Positions 8,519-17,548 are shown, counted from the first letter of the stretch. The stretch: DNA of 64,000 bases from Butyrivibrio fibrisolvens (GCF_037113525.1 NZ_CP146963.1:2108001-2172000), one strand, 5' to 3'. The notes: a model not told the origin generated them from the sequence alone. A program made the numbers and translations.

Positions 8519-8525
8519 TTGAATT

Positions 8526-9305
8526 ATGAAAAGTTCTATAAATATAAAGAATGTTAATCGTATATACAAAGATTCTGATGGAAACAAGGTTGAAGCTCTA
8601 AAGGATGTAAATCTGGAGATAAAGCCAGGTGAGTTTATTTCTATAATAGGTCCTTCCGGATGCGGCAAGACGACACTTCTTCGCCTTATAGCAGGACTTG
8701 ATAAGCCTCAAAACGGGCAGCTGTTTATAGACGGCGTACCGATCACAGGCGCAGATCCGTCAAGAGGATATGTGTTCCAGCAAGGGAGCCTTTTTCCATG
8801 GCTTAGTGTCAGGAACAATATAGCCTACGGATTAAGGGCTAGAAAGGTCTATAGGAAGAAAAAGGATACTATCGCAAACTATATAGATCTTGTAGGCCTT
8901 AAGGGCTTCGAAAAGTCCTATCCTCACCAGATATCAGGTGGTATGGCTCAAAGAGTGGCTATAGCAAGAGCGCTTATCAATGAACCTAAGGCGCTTCTTC
9001 TGGATGAGCCTATGGGAGCTCTTGACTCTTTTACCAGAGCTGATCTTCAGGACAAACTACTGGAGCTGTGGAAGAGGGATGGGACTACCATGATACTGGT
9101 AACTCATGATATTGATGAGGCTATATATCTAAGCGACAGGATAGTTATCATGACTCCAAGACCCGGTAAGATCAGTAAGATAATAGATGTTGATCTGCCA
9201 AGGCCAAGGCAGAGAGGAAGCGCATCATTCCTTGAGATGAGACGACAGATCCTCGAATTCTTCGAACTGGCTCAGGCAAGTCCCCAGCCAGAATACAATA
9301 TTTAA
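8526..9305 (+). CDS. SsuB/TauB-like ABC importer ATPase
   Basis: A 259-residue single-domain ABC ATPase. It contains Walker A GPSGCGKTT (~residues 40-48), the Q-loop in VFQQGSLFPWLSV, the signature ISGGMAQRVAIARAL, Walker B LLLDEP and the switch His in VTHDIDEA. The FPWL segment after the Q-loop is typical of the nitrate/sulfonate/taurine importer ATPases. It pairs with the permease at 7309 and the binding protein at 6116. Its own leader, not a simple short gap, separates it from the permease gene: the start codon lies 7 bases after an AGG that forms the end of a conserved hairpin-tail motif, so its translation may be tuned separately. Confidence 0.9.
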   Translation: MKSSINIKNVNRIYKDSDGNKVEALKDVNLEIKPGEFISIIGPSGCGKTTLLRLIAGLDKPQNGQLFIDGVPITGADPSRGYVFQQGSLFPWLSVRNNIAYGLRARKVYRKKKDTIANYIDLVGLKGFEKSYPHQISGGMAQRVAIARALINEPKALLLDEPMGALDSFTRADLQDKLLELWKRDGTTMILVTHDIDEAIYLSDRIVIMTPRPGKISKIIDVDLPRPRQRGSASFLEMRRQILEFFELAQASPQPEYNI

Positions 9306-9343
9306 AGAATAAAATAAAATGATGGAAAAGGAAGATTATAAAC

Positions 9344-9787
9344 ATGGATTATATTAAAAAGAATTATATAAAGCTAATTGAACTTGTTCTTGCTCTTGTA
9401 ATTGCAATCGGGTCATTTACTGCATTTGCAGCATGCCCCGTGTCAGAAGAGCATGTGATGGCCTGCCATTATGCCCAGCTTGCCGTAACACTTTTTGGAA
9501 CAGTTCTTAGTATACAGGCACTTGCGTCTCTTATCATAAGGAATGATAAAGTAAGACTCGGTATAACCATCTCACAGATACCGCTCGTAATAGCTCTATT
9601 CTTCGTACCCGGAACAGTTTTTTCTCTTTGCATGATGAGCAGTATGAGATGTATCAGTATCTTTAAGCCTGTAGTAAGAGTTTTTAGCGGACTTGCATTT
9701 ATCGTATCAGTGGCAGATGTTGTCATTAGTATTATCAAGAAAGAAAACGGGGAGCTTCAAAGTGAACATAAGGAAACTGCCGCTTAA
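9344..9787 (+). CDS. DUF4418-like small membrane protein
   Basis: A 147-residue protein with four predicted membrane segments (around 9-30, 45-65, 75-97 and 105-128). It has paired cysteines near the outer face (AACP, ACHYAQLA) and a CMMSSMRC segment, resembling the DUF4418 family, which has no assigned function. It starts 38 bases after the importer ATPase and overlaps the FtsX-like gene, so the three are probably cotranscribed. Association with an FtsX-type permease and ATPase suggests it is a partner of that exporter-like complex. The domain assignment is from memory of the cysteine/histidine pattern and needs a profile search. Confidence 0.65.
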   Translation: MDYIKKNYIKLIELVLALVIAIGSFTAFAACPVSEEHVMACHYAQLAVTLFGTVLSIQALASLIIRNDKVRLGITISQIPLVIALFFVPGTVFSLCMMSSMRCISIFKPVVRVFSGLAFIVSVADVVISIIKKENGELQSEHKETAA

Positions 9788-10958
9788 AAACATAATAATG
9801 CATAAAAAAAGAACTGCGGGACTTCTTATAATACTCGTGGTTTTGACAATAGCATTGTTTGGAGGGAGTCTTTTTATAAAGAGTCTTAATAACGGACTTG
9901 ATAGCCTTAACGAAAGACTGGGATCAGATATTATCGTACTTCCCAAGGATGCAGAATCTGAAGTTGACCTTAAAAACCTCCTTCTTCAGGGGACACCCGG
10001 ATACTTCTATATGGACAAGAGTATACTAAGTGAACTTGAAAATATAGAAGGAGTAGACAAGATATCAGCGCAGTACTTTCTTGTTTCTGCCAATGCAGAC
10101 TGTTGCAGTGTCAAGGTTCAGATAATAGGATTTGATGAAAAGACGGATTTTACTATCAAGCCATGGCTTCATGAAAGTTACAAGGGAGTACTTAAAGACA
10201 ATGAGATAATAGTCGGGTCCATGCTCTCTACAAGAGTAGGGCATACGCTAAAACTATATGGCAAGGAGTTTCTTGTAGTTGGCAAGCTTGAAAAGACCGG
10301 AACAGGACTTGATACGGCAGTATATACAACAGGTGATACAGTTAAGACTTTGATAGGTGCAGCACAGGATAAGGGGATAAGCATATTATCAAAGCAAAGC
10401 CCGGATGATGTTATATCTTCTGTATATATTGATATCAAAGACGGATATGACATTGATTCTATAGTATCTGATATTAATCTTGGCCATAACGAAGTCAAAG
10501 CGGTCAGATCCAAGACCATGATGACTTCTACCTCGGACAGGCTGGGAATAATATCTGCCGCGATCTCATTTTTGATCAAAACAATATGGGTATTTGCGGC
10601 AGTAATACTTATAGCAGCTTTCTATATCATAACAGGAGAGAGGAAGAGAGAATTTGCAGCTCTTAGAGTTATAGGAGTATCTAGAAAAAGGCTGGGAATC
10701 CTTGTTATGTCAGAAGCTCTTATACTTGGAGTTGTTGGAAGTCTTATAGGCATTATAATGACAGGAGCTGTCATGTATTCATTTAGTGTACTTATAGGTA
10801 CAAAACTTGACCTTCCGTATCTGTTGCCCGGCGCTTTCACCGCAGCATACTATATCTTAGTAACCTTTGCCGGCGTTGTCTTTATAGGAGCAGTATCAGG
10901 GCTTATATCAGCATACAAGGCTGTATCTGTAGATACTGCAAAGATACTTAGAGAATAA
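9762..10958 (+). CDS. FtsX/MacB-type ABC permease
   Basis: A 398-residue protein with the FtsX-family layout: one membrane segment near the N terminus (~18-38), a large extracytoplasmic domain (~40-260), and three membrane segments at the C terminus (from ~268 on) with the cytoplasmic turn GERKREFAALRVIGVSRK. I use GTG 9762, preceded by GGGAG eight bases upstream; this gives the usual short positively charged N terminus and overlaps the previous gene by 26 bases. With the ATPase at 11029 it should form a MacB/LolCDE-like complex that moves lipids, lipoproteins or peptides, or transmits a mechanical signal. The substrate is unknown. Confidence 0.85.
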   Translation: MNIRKLPLKNIIMHKKRTAGLLIILVVLTIALFGGSLFIKSLNNGLDSLNERLGSDIIVLPKDAESEVDLKNLLLQGTPGYFYMDKSILSELENIEGVDKISAQYFLVSANADCCSVKVQIIGFDEKTDFTIKPWLHESYKGVLKDNEIIVGSMLSTRVGHTLKLYGKEFLVVGKLEKTGTGLDTAVYTTGDTVKTLIGAAQDKGISILSKQSPDDVISSVYIDIKDGYDIDSIVSDINLGHNEVKAVRSKTMMTSTSDRLGIISAAISFLIKTIWVFAAVILIAAFYIITGERKREFAALRVIGVSRKRLGILVMSEALILGVVGSLIGIIMTGAVMYSFSVLIGTKLDLPYLLPGAFTAAYYILVTFAGVVFIGAVSGLISAYKAVSVDTAKILRE

Positions 10959-11028
10959 GTGGGAAGTTTGAGATATAGAAATAGAAAGTATTATATATCA
11001 TTCATGACCAAAGGGGATGATCTTTATT

Positions 11029-11775
11029 ATGATAATAAAAGCACAAGATATATCGGTATCATATACCCGGAATGCCAAAAAAGGCAGAAAAGATAATGTT
11101 ATAAACATCATAGATCCAGTAGATATAACTATAGTTCCAGGCAAGGTAACAGTTATCTTTGGTAGATCCGGAAGCGGGAAGACTACACTTTTAAGCGTGC
11201 TTGCAGGACTGTTGAAGCCGTCAGAGGGAACTGTTTTGTACGATGATATTGATATTTATAAGCAAAAGGATGATATTTTTTCAGAATTTAGAAATCAAAA
11301 TATCGGATTCATCCCACAGGGTCAGAGCCTTATAAGCGGCCTTACAGTAAGAGAGAATATACTTCTTCCTGCAAGAGAGAGTAAGCGAAGTGCAAATACC
11401 AGTGGTGTTAAAGCGGTGAATGCGAATGCTACATCAAATGAGAATAATGCAGGAAGTTGTACCAAAAGAGCAGACGATCTTATCAGTACTTTAGGTCTTC
11501 TTGACCGCGCGGATTATCTTCCTAGTCAGTTATCAGGCGGAGAGATCAGAAGATGTGCAATTGCAAGAGCTCTTATCAATGATCCTCCTATAATATTTGC
11601 CGATGAACCAACAGGAGATCTTGATGACCACAATACCAAAATCGTCTTTGAACTTCTAAGACAAAAGGCCAGAGACGACGCAGCAGTTGTGATCGTAACT
11701 CATGAAGAAACGGCATATAATTACGCAGATATAGTATATAGGATGGATGCGGGAGCACTGGCGCTATCTGCCTGA
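11029..11775 (+). CDS. LolD/MacB-type ABC ATPase
   Basis: A 248-residue ABC ATPase with Walker A GRSGSGKTT, Q-loop IGFIPQGQSLISGLTV, signature LSGGEIRRCAIARAL, Walker B IIFADEPTGDLD and switch VTHEE. ADEPTGDLD is typical of ATPases that work with FtsX-type permeases, matching the gene just upstream. An insert of about 30 residues rich in Ala, Asn and Ser (around residues 122-150) sits between the Q-loop and the signature and is unusual for this family. ATG 11029 is preferred; the alternative ATG 11017 abuts its AGGGG ribosome site. The end of the operon is followed by a very long palindrome rather than a simple terminator. Confidence 0.88.
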   Translation: MIIKAQDISVSYTRNAKKGRKDNVINIIDPVDITIVPGKVTVIFGRSGSGKTTLLSVLAGLLKPSEGTVLYDDIDIYKQKDDIFSEFRNQNIGFIPQGQSLISGLTVRENILLPARESKRSANTSGVKAVNANATSNENNAGSCTKRADDLISTLGLLDRADYLPSQLSGGEIRRCAIARALINDPPIIFADEPTGDLDDHNTKIVFELLRQKARDDAAVVIVTHEETAYNYADIVYRMDAGALALSA

Positions 11776-11912
11776 TTGTAAGGCTAAGGTCATAGCTTAT
11801 AGTTCTAGTCTATTACCAGATATATCTTTTTGGACTAAGACAATTACGTGTATAGATGTTAGCATATAATCCAAAATAATAGATATTAGCTTAAACTTGT
11901 CACTTTGACAGC

Positions 11913-12162
11913 GCGGTATCACCAAGGAATTTGCAGGGGCGGACAGAATATAAACCATTGCTATGCTTTTAATCGTTTTAATAAATTCATGAGCATGATA
12001 GATGGAGATTTTTATTCTGCCTGGGGTCCACATGTCTGAGCGCAGCGAGTTTGGACCCCAGAATGGAAATCGCCAGATATCATGCCATGAATTATAAAAC
12101 GATTAACAGCATGGCAATGGTCTATATTCTGTCCGCCCCTGCAAATTCCTTGGTGATACCGC
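11913..12162 (-). repeat. Long palindrome family A, copy 1 (reverse orientation)
   Basis: A 250-base element. The outer 40 bases at 11913-11952 are perfectly complementary to 12123-12162. Further in come partly paired stretches, the conserved CATGATAGATGG (left) and CCAGATATCATG (right), a perfect 9-bp stem TGGGGTCCA/TGGACCCCA, and the apical region with GAGCGCAGCGAGTT. Read on the minus strand, the apex is AAACTCGCTGCGCTCAGACA, the same as in the other four copies but for one or two bases. It lies between the ABC ATPase and the lysR gene. It has no T tract and no visible open frame. Confidence 0.9.
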
Positions 12163-12203
12163 ACTATCCAAGTAGATAGCTTGAGTTATTAAGGGGATTT
12201 TGG

Positions 12204-13121
12204 ATGACACTACAGCAGCTACGATATGCAATGGTTGTGGCACAGACAGGCTCTATGAACAAGGCAGCAGAGAGCCTTTTTATATCACAGCCCACACTTA
12301 CCAATACTATAAGAGGACTTGAAGAAGAGTCAGGGATCACTATCTTTAATAGAACCAATAAGGGCGTTAACCTTACAGGTGAAGGCTCCGACTTTCTTTT
12401 TTATGCCAAAAAAGTCTGTGATCAGTATGATCAGCTCATATGGCGATATGATGGCAAAGGCAATACCAGAAAGATATTCAGCGTCTCAACACAGCACTAT
12501 TCATTTGTATGCGAAGCATTTTCAGATACAGTCAAGAACTATGATGCTTCAACATATCATTTTTCAATTCTTGAAACTACAACTTCCAAGATAATAGAAG
12601 ATGTAAGCTCATCAGTAAGTGAGATAGGAGTTTTGTTCCTTAGTGATTTTAACAAAGAAGCTTTAAAGAAGCTTTTTGTGGACAATGCCCTGACCTATAA
12701 GAAGATCGTAAGCTGCAGATTCTATGTGTATCTTGGCAAAAATCATCCACTTGCAGACAGGGACATAATAGACTATGAAGATATAACCAAATATCCTCTT
12801 CTGACCTATGAACAGGGCAAGGACAGTCCTTTATATATGGCTGAAGAGATATTTGGTGAGCAGGATTATCCGTATACTATCAAGGTTTCTGACAGGGCAT
12901 CCATGCTTCAGATAATGAACAAACTAAACGGATTTACTTTCTGCTCAGGCGCTGTCAGAGGAGCTGTAGGATGGAGCGATTACAAGGTTATACCTCTTAG
13001 AGAGAGCGCTCACCTTCCATACAGCTCCATGGAGATAGGCTATATCCATAAAGACGGCCTTAGCGAGATAGGCAAAAGATTCGTTGAGGAGCTCTATAAA
13101 GCTGCTCCATCAGAAGAATAA
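12204..13121 (+). CDS. LysR-family transcriptional regulator
   Basis: A 305-residue protein. Residues 1-65 form the winged helix-turn-helix typical of LysR proteins (MTLQQLRYAMVVAQTGSMNK, then AAESLFISQPTLTNTIRGLE). The rest is a periplasmic-binding-protein-like effector domain, ending normally. The start follows AAGGGG with 8 bases between. The gene follows the sulfhydrylase/importer/exporter series in the same direction, so it probably controls that locus, with a sulfur metabolite such as O-acetylserine or O-acetylhomoserine as a reasonable effector by analogy with CysB/CysL. That effector is an inference. No LysR box (T-N11-A) could be assigned with confidence. Confidence 0.9.
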   Translation: MTLQQLRYAMVVAQTGSMNKAAESLFISQPTLTNTIRGLEEESGITIFNRTNKGVNLTGEGSDFLFYAKKVCDQYDQLIWRYDGKGNTRKIFSVSTQHYSFVCEAFSDTVKNYDASTYHFSILETTTSKIIEDVSSSVSEIGVLFLSDFNKEALKKLFVDNALTYKKIVSCRFYVYLGKNHPLADRDIIDYEDITKYPLLTYEQGKDSPLYMAEEIFGEQDYPYTIKVSDRASMLQIMNKLNGFTFCSGAVRGAVGWSDYKVIPLRESAHLPYSSMEIGYIHKDGLSEIGKRFVEELYKAAPSEE

Positions 13122-13205
13122 TTCGATAACGATCTTAAATATAAATGCGACTATCCATGCAACTAATTGATAAAAAGAGATGTCTACATCCTGTAGTTCA
13201 TATAA

Positions 13206-13256
13206 GGGTCAAAATGGCAAAAATAAGCCGTTTTGACCTTTGTTTAATTGTTTTTT
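13206..13256 (+). terminator. Intrinsic terminator after lysR
   Basis: GGTCAAAATGGC pairs with GCCGTTTTGACC (12 bp with one G-U pair, 8-base loop, 13207-13238), followed by a T-rich stretch that ends in six T residues at 13251-13256. Confidence 0.85.
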
Positions 13257-13276
13257 AGAATAAATTAAATTATAAT
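13248..13276 (+). promoter_or_regulatory. Likely promoter of the cytidylate kinase-like gene
   Basis: TTGTTT (13248-13253) and TATAAT (13271-13276) are separated by 17 bases, a good sigma-A-type promoter. It overlaps the T tract of the preceding terminator and would start RNA about 40 bases before the ATG at 13324. Confidence 0.5.
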
Positions 13277-13323
13277 AATATCAAAGATACTCTACTATTC
13301 ATGAATTCCGAGGAGGCAGTACT

Positions 13324-13959
13324 ATGGAGACTATTATTACTATTGGACGTGAGTTTGGTTCCGGTGGAAGAGAGATAGGTGAACTAGTTGCCAAGAAGTG
13401 TGGTATTAAGTGCTATGACAAGGAACTTATTGCCAGAGCTGCCAAGGAAAGCGGGTTCTGCGAAGAGATGATAGAGACCCATGATGAGAGACCTACTAAT
13501 TCCTTTATGTACAATCTTGTTATGGACACATATTCCTTCGGATACAATTCATCCAGCTTTGTTGATATGCCTATCAGTCACAAAGTATTTCTTGCCCAGT
13601 TTGATGCGATCAAAAATCTTGCAAAAGAGGGTCCTTGCGTAATCGTAGGCCGCTGCGCCGATTATGCTCTTTCAGACTTCCACAATGTAGTAAATGTATT
13701 TATAACAGGTGATGAAGAAGATAAGATCGCCCGTATCAGAGCCCGTTTTGCAGATATTACATCAGATGATAAAGCTCGTGATATGATGAACAAGAAGGAT
13801 AAGCAGAGAAGAAGCTATTATAACTACTACAGCTCCAAGAAATGGGGCCATTGCAGCAGTTATGACCTTACTATCAATTCTTCTGCGCTTGGAATTGAGA
13901 CTTCAGCTGATTTTATCGTTGATTTTGTAAAAAGATTCGAAGAGAGCAAGAGAGGCTGA
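13324..13959 (+). CDS. Cytidylate kinase-like family protein
   Basis: A 211-residue protein of the Cytidylate_kin2 group. It begins with a P-loop-like ITIGREFGSGGREIGE, has GPCVIVGRCADYAL (~residues 103-116, resembling the second conserved segment of the group), and ends with an Arg/Lys-rich lid and the typical YDLTINSSALG segment. True cytidylate kinases (Cmk) phosphorylate CMP; members of this group are widespread in clostridia and their substrate has not been settled as far as I know. A strong ribosome site (GAGGAGG) precedes the ATG. It appears to be its own transcription unit, followed 114 bases later by a cyclic-di-GMP phosphodiesterase gene. Confidence 0.85.
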   Translation: METIITIGREFGSGGREIGELVAKKCGIKCYDKELIARAAKESGFCEEMIETHDERPTNSFMYNLVMDTYSFGYNSSSFVDMPISHKVFLAQFDAIKNLAKEGPCVIVGRCADYALSDFHNVVNVFITGDEEDKIARIRARFADITSDDKARDMMNKKDKQRRSYYNYYSSKKWGHCSSYDLTINSSALGIETSADFIVDFVKRFEESKRG

Positions 13960-14073
13960 CAGCTCAGGTTAAAAGAATTAAATTATATCAAAAATATTAA
14001 AGGAAAAGACTTAATATACCGATAAATAAAAAGGTAAACACTAGAAATCGGGAAAGAAAGGCAGAATTTATCA

Positions 14074-15756
14074 ATGAGCGAACATTCAAAAGATGTCGAG
14101 CAAATTGACGAGCTCACAGGCCTATCTACATTTGATAGTTTCAGAATCCTTGCACAGGATGTTCTGGATGACCCGACGATTCGAAATGATATAGCCTTTG
14201 TCTATTTTAACGTCGAAAATTTTAGGTCTTATAATGAAAAATTTGGATTTGCTGCAGGAAGTGATTGCCTTAGACTTATAGGTCAGACGATACAGGCAAT
14301 CTTTCCGCAGGAGATCTGTTCTCACGTGGCCACAGATCACTTCTGTATAGTTGCTGACAAGAATGAGATTGAAGAGAAGATCAAGCAGATCTGTGAGGAA
14401 CTACGTCCTTTCCGTATGGAAACACATATGCAGTTACATGCGGGAATTTATTTCCCAACCCCCGATGATTTTGAATGCACACTTTGTATGGATAAAGCCA
14501 AGATAGCGTGCGATTCCTTAAAACACCAGTACGATTCAATGTTCGGTTATTATGACGAGAAACTGGATGATGAATATCAGCGAACCCGTTACATTATCGA
14601 GCATTTTGATGATGCAATTGAAAAGGGATATATACGTGCATGGTTTCAGCCGCTTGTAAGATCCTTTACCGGAGAAATTAGTGGATATGAGGCTCTTGCC
14701 AGATGGCTTGATCCTGATCTTGGATTTATTTCACCTGCAGACTTTGTTCCTGTTCTGGAAAAATATCATATCATTCGAAGACTTGATCTTGCTGTAACAC
14801 AATATGTCTGCAATGTACAAAAGAAGATAATGGAAAACGGCGGCCAGATAATGCCGGTTTCAATAAATCTGTCTCAGCAGGATTTTGTAGGTGGAGATAT
14901 TGTTTCGGAGATAGATGAGATCGTACTTGATAGCGGTATACCTTCTGAATATATCAATATCGAGATCACAGAATCTATTTTCTCATTGGATTCAGAGAGA
15001 GTAAAGAATATAATCGATGCCTTCAGGCTTCAGGGTTATGAAGTATGGATGGATGACTTTGGAAGCGGATATTCATCACTTAATTCAATGCAGATGTTTA
15101 CATTTGACTGTCTTAAGCTTGATATGTCATTCCTTGCAGGTTTTAATGAGAGCAAAAATTCCAAGATCATCATTGAAAGCGTTATAGGAATGACCAAACA
15201 GCTTGGCATCAGAACTATAGCAGAAGGCGTAGAAAGTGTTGAAGAGGCTGAATATTTAAGACAGGTTGGATGCGATCAGATTCAGGGCTTTTTGTATTCA
15301 AAACCAGGACCGTTTGAAGAGATATTTAATATTGATATGCCAAAAGAGAATACAGGCCTTCGTAAATATCATGAGAAGATTGGTACCATTAATCTTCTTT
15401 CTCAGGATCCTCTTGGAAATGAGGAGGATGAAACAAAGAAGATCAAATTCCCAATGTCTTTGGTTGAAGAGTACAACGGCAAGATTACGCTTTTGACATT
15501 TAATGAATCATTTACTGATTATGTACATATGCTGGGTTTTGCATCTGTTAATGAAGCCGAGTCATTCCTTAACACTGATGATGATGCAGCTATAAATGTA
15601 AAACAGCTTATGGAAAATGTTATAAGAAATGATAAGTTCGAAGTATGCCATTATTCCAGAAATGGTCACAGATGTACCTTGCAGATCAATAGTATAGCCA
15701 ATTATAGGAGCAGAAATGCATATCTGTTACTAGGACTTGTAGCAGAAGATGAATAG
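14074..15756 (+). CDS. Cyclic-di-GMP phosphodiesterase (degenerate GGDEF + EAL)
   Basis: A 560-residue soluble protein. Residues ~10-150 are GGDEF-like (ELTGLSTFDSF, YFNVENFRSYNEKFG), but the catalytic loop reads ATDHF instead of GGDEF, so it should not make cyclic di-GMP. Residues ~175-420 are an intact EAL domain with YEALARW, the metal site Glu in IEITES, DDFGSGYSSL, KLDMSF, AEGVES and QGFLYSKP, so it should degrade cyclic di-GMP. The last ~120 residues are a separate domain I do not recognise. There is no membrane segment. A purine-rich ribosome site precedes the ATG. The gene converges on pgi across a bidirectional terminator. Confidence 0.92.
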   Translation: MSEHSKDVEQIDELTGLSTFDSFRILAQDVLDDPTIRNDIAFVYFNVENFRSYNEKFGFAAGSDCLRLIGQTIQAIFPQEICSHVATDHFCIVADKNEIEEKIKQICEELRPFRMETHMQLHAGIYFPTPDDFECTLCMDKAKIACDSLKHQYDSMFGYYDEKLDDEYQRTRYIIEHFDDAIEKGYIRAWFQPLVRSFTGEISGYEALARWLDPDLGFISPADFVPVLEKYHIIRRLDLAVTQYVCNVQKKIMENGGQIMPVSINLSQQDFVGGDIVSEIDEIVLDSGIPSEYINIEITESIFSLDSERVKNIIDAFRLQGYEVWMDDFGSGYSSLNSMQMFTFDCLKLDMSFLAGFNESKNSKIIIESVIGMTKQLGIRTIAEGVESVEEAEYLRQVGCDQIQGFLYSKPGPFEEIFNIDMPKENTGLRKYHEKIGTINLLSQDPLGNEEDETKKIKFPMSLVEEYNGKITLLTFNESFTDYVHMLGFASVNEAESFLNTDDDAAINVKQLMENVIRNDKFEVCHYSRNGHRCTLQINSIANYRSRNAYLLLGLVAEDE

Positions 15757-15807
15757 AAAGAATTATTGATCGTATTTTTTAAAATAATTTTTGCTAACAA
15801 TAATAAA

Positions 15808-15842
15808 AACAGGAACCGTATCGCTACGGCTCCTGTTATTAT
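15808..15842. terminator. Bidirectional terminator between EAL gene and pgi
   Basis: AACAGGAACCGTA (15808-15820) pairs with TACGGCTCCTGTT (15825-15837) around a TCGC loop. A/T-rich tracts lie on both sides (TTATTATTTT to the right, TTTTTATTATT on the minus strand), so it serves both converging genes. Confidence 0.85.
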
Positions 15843-15864
15843 TTTGCAGAGTTTTCTAAATAGA

Positions 15865-17448
15865 TCAGATTCCAAGAAGATCGCTGTATGCCTTAAGAGC
15901 ATTATCTGTATCGCCTGCAAGAACCTTCTTGGCAAGAGTTTTACCAAGCTGAACACCTTCCTGATCGAAGCTGTTGAGATTCCATGCAAATCCCTGGAAC
16001 ATTACCTTGTTCTCAAAGTGAGCAAGGAGGGCGCCGAGTACTTCAGGAGTAAGCTTATCACCAACGATGATACTTGAAGGACGGCCGCCTTCGAAGTTCT
16101 TATTAGCATTCTCATCTTTTTTACCACAAGCAAAAGCCATGATCTGAGCAGCTACGTTAGCACAGAGCTTCTGCTGTGATGTGCTGCCCTGGATATCTAC
16201 ATCATTGCCTGTCTGGTTGTTCTTGAAACCGATGAACTGAAGAGGAATGATGTTAGTTCCCTGGTGAAGGAGCTGGTAGAAGGAGTGCTGACCGTTAGTT
16301 CCTGGCTCACCGAAGATAACAGGTCCTGTTACGTAATTAACCTTGTCACCGAAACGGTTAACGCTCTTACCGTTAGACTCCATATCAAGCTGCTGAAGGT
16401 GAGCAGGGAAGCGTGAAAGAGCCTGAGAGTAAGGAAGAACTGCTGTAGACTCATATCCAAGAACGTTACGCTCATATACACCGATAAGTGCATCAAGCAT
16501 AGCAGGGTTCTTAGTAAGGTCTTTGTTAGTAGCATTCTTATCTTCAGCTGCAGCACCATCAAGGAAAGCCTTGAAAACATCAGGACCGAAGGCAAGAGAA
16601 AGAACAGCTCCGCCCACAGCAGATGTAGAAGAATAACGTCCGCCGATATAATCATCCATGAAGAAAGCAGCAAGATAGTCACTGGACTTAGCAAGAGGAG
16701 ATGTCTCACTTGTAACTGCGATCATGTGCTTGGAAGCATCAAGACCGGCTTTTGCAAGAGCATCCTTAACGAAAGCTTCGTTTGTAAGTGTCTCAAGTGT
16801 TGTACCTGATTTAGATACAAGGATAAAGATTGAACGTGATACATCAACGCTCTTTAAAACTGCTGTAGCATCATCAGGATCTACGTTACTTATGAACTTG
16901 GCATCCATGAAGAACTTGCCGTTTGACTTAGCCCAGTTCTCAAGCGCAAGATACATAGCACGAGGACCAAGATCACTTCCGCCGATACCGATCTGAACGG
17001 CTGTTGTGAACTTCTCACCCTTTTCGTTTGTGATCTCGCCGTTGTGAACCTTGTTGGCAAAATCAGCGATCTTGTTCTGCTGCTCAACATAGAAGTCTCT
17101 CTTGTTAACGCCGTCAGCAACAACGTCACCGCCAAGCTGACCACGAGTAAGCTGGTGAAGAACGAGTCTCTTTTCACCTGTATTGATAACTTCGCCATTG
17201 TAAAGAGCCTCAAATTTCTCAACGAGCTGGGCTTCCTCAGCAAATTTTGCAAGAGCAGAAAGCACAGTATCATCTACCTGCTTAGCTGCATAGTTGTAAG
17301 AAAGTCCTCCTGACATAGCAGCAGAGTATTTCTTTACTCTTTCTGCACCATTTGCTCCATCCATAACGTCTACAAGATTTACCTGGTCTTTAAGAGCATA
17401 AAGATCGTTAAATGACTTGAGTTCATCTGCATTTTTCCAGTTGATCAT
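15865..17448 (-). CDS. pgi: Glucose-6-phosphate isomerase
   Basis: A 527-residue cytoplasmic enzyme that interconverts glucose 6-phosphate and fructose 6-phosphate in glycolysis. The sugar-phosphate-binding motif AVQIGIGGSDLGPRAM, the family signature GGRYSSTSAVG and the second signature region NGQHSFYQLLHQG are all present. Length and motifs are those of the larger GPI type. The ATG at 17448 has AGAGG eight bases upstream on the minus strand. It is a single-gene unit, with its own promoter candidate at 17549-17579 and a shared terminator at its end. It carries no sign of damage or transfer. Confidence 0.96.
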   Translation of the reverse strand: MINWKNADELKSFNDLYALKDQVNLVDVMDGANGAERVKKYSAAMSGGLSYNYAAKQVDDTVLSALAKFAEEAQLVEKFEALYNGEVINTGEKRLVLHQLTRGQLGGDVVADGVNKRDFYVEQQNKIADFANKVHNGEITNEKGEKFTTAVQIGIGGSDLGPRAMYLALENWAKSNGKFFMDAKFISNVDPDDATAVLKSVDVSRSIFILVSKSGTTLETLTNEAFVKDALAKAGLDASKHMIAVTSETSPLAKSSDYLAAFFMDDYIGGRYSSTSAVGGAVLSLAFGPDVFKAFLDGAAAEDKNATNKDLTKNPAMLDALIGVYERNVLGYESTAVLPYSQALSRFPAHLQQLDMESNGKSVNRFGDKVNYVTGPVIFGEPGTNGQHSFYQLLHQGTNIIPLQFIGFKNNQTGNDVDIQGSTSQQKLCANVAAQIMAFACGKKDENANKNFEGGRPSSIIVGDKLTPEVLGALLAHFENKVMFQGFAWNLNSFDQEGVQLGKTLAKKVLAGDTDNALKAYSDLLGI

Positions 17449-17548
17449 TACTTATACCTCTTTCTTTGATTGGCTAGATTGATGTGTAAATTTGTTCGCA
17501 CATAAAAGTTACTGATTTCTGATATAGCTGAACAGTAACACACATCCT

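Noticed and set aside
11913..12162. The long palindromes as integron attC sites
   Set aside because: attC sites are usually 57-141 bases with conserved RYYYAAC/GTTRRRY boxes; these are longer, lack those boxes and lie between ordinary chromosomal genes with no integrase nearby.
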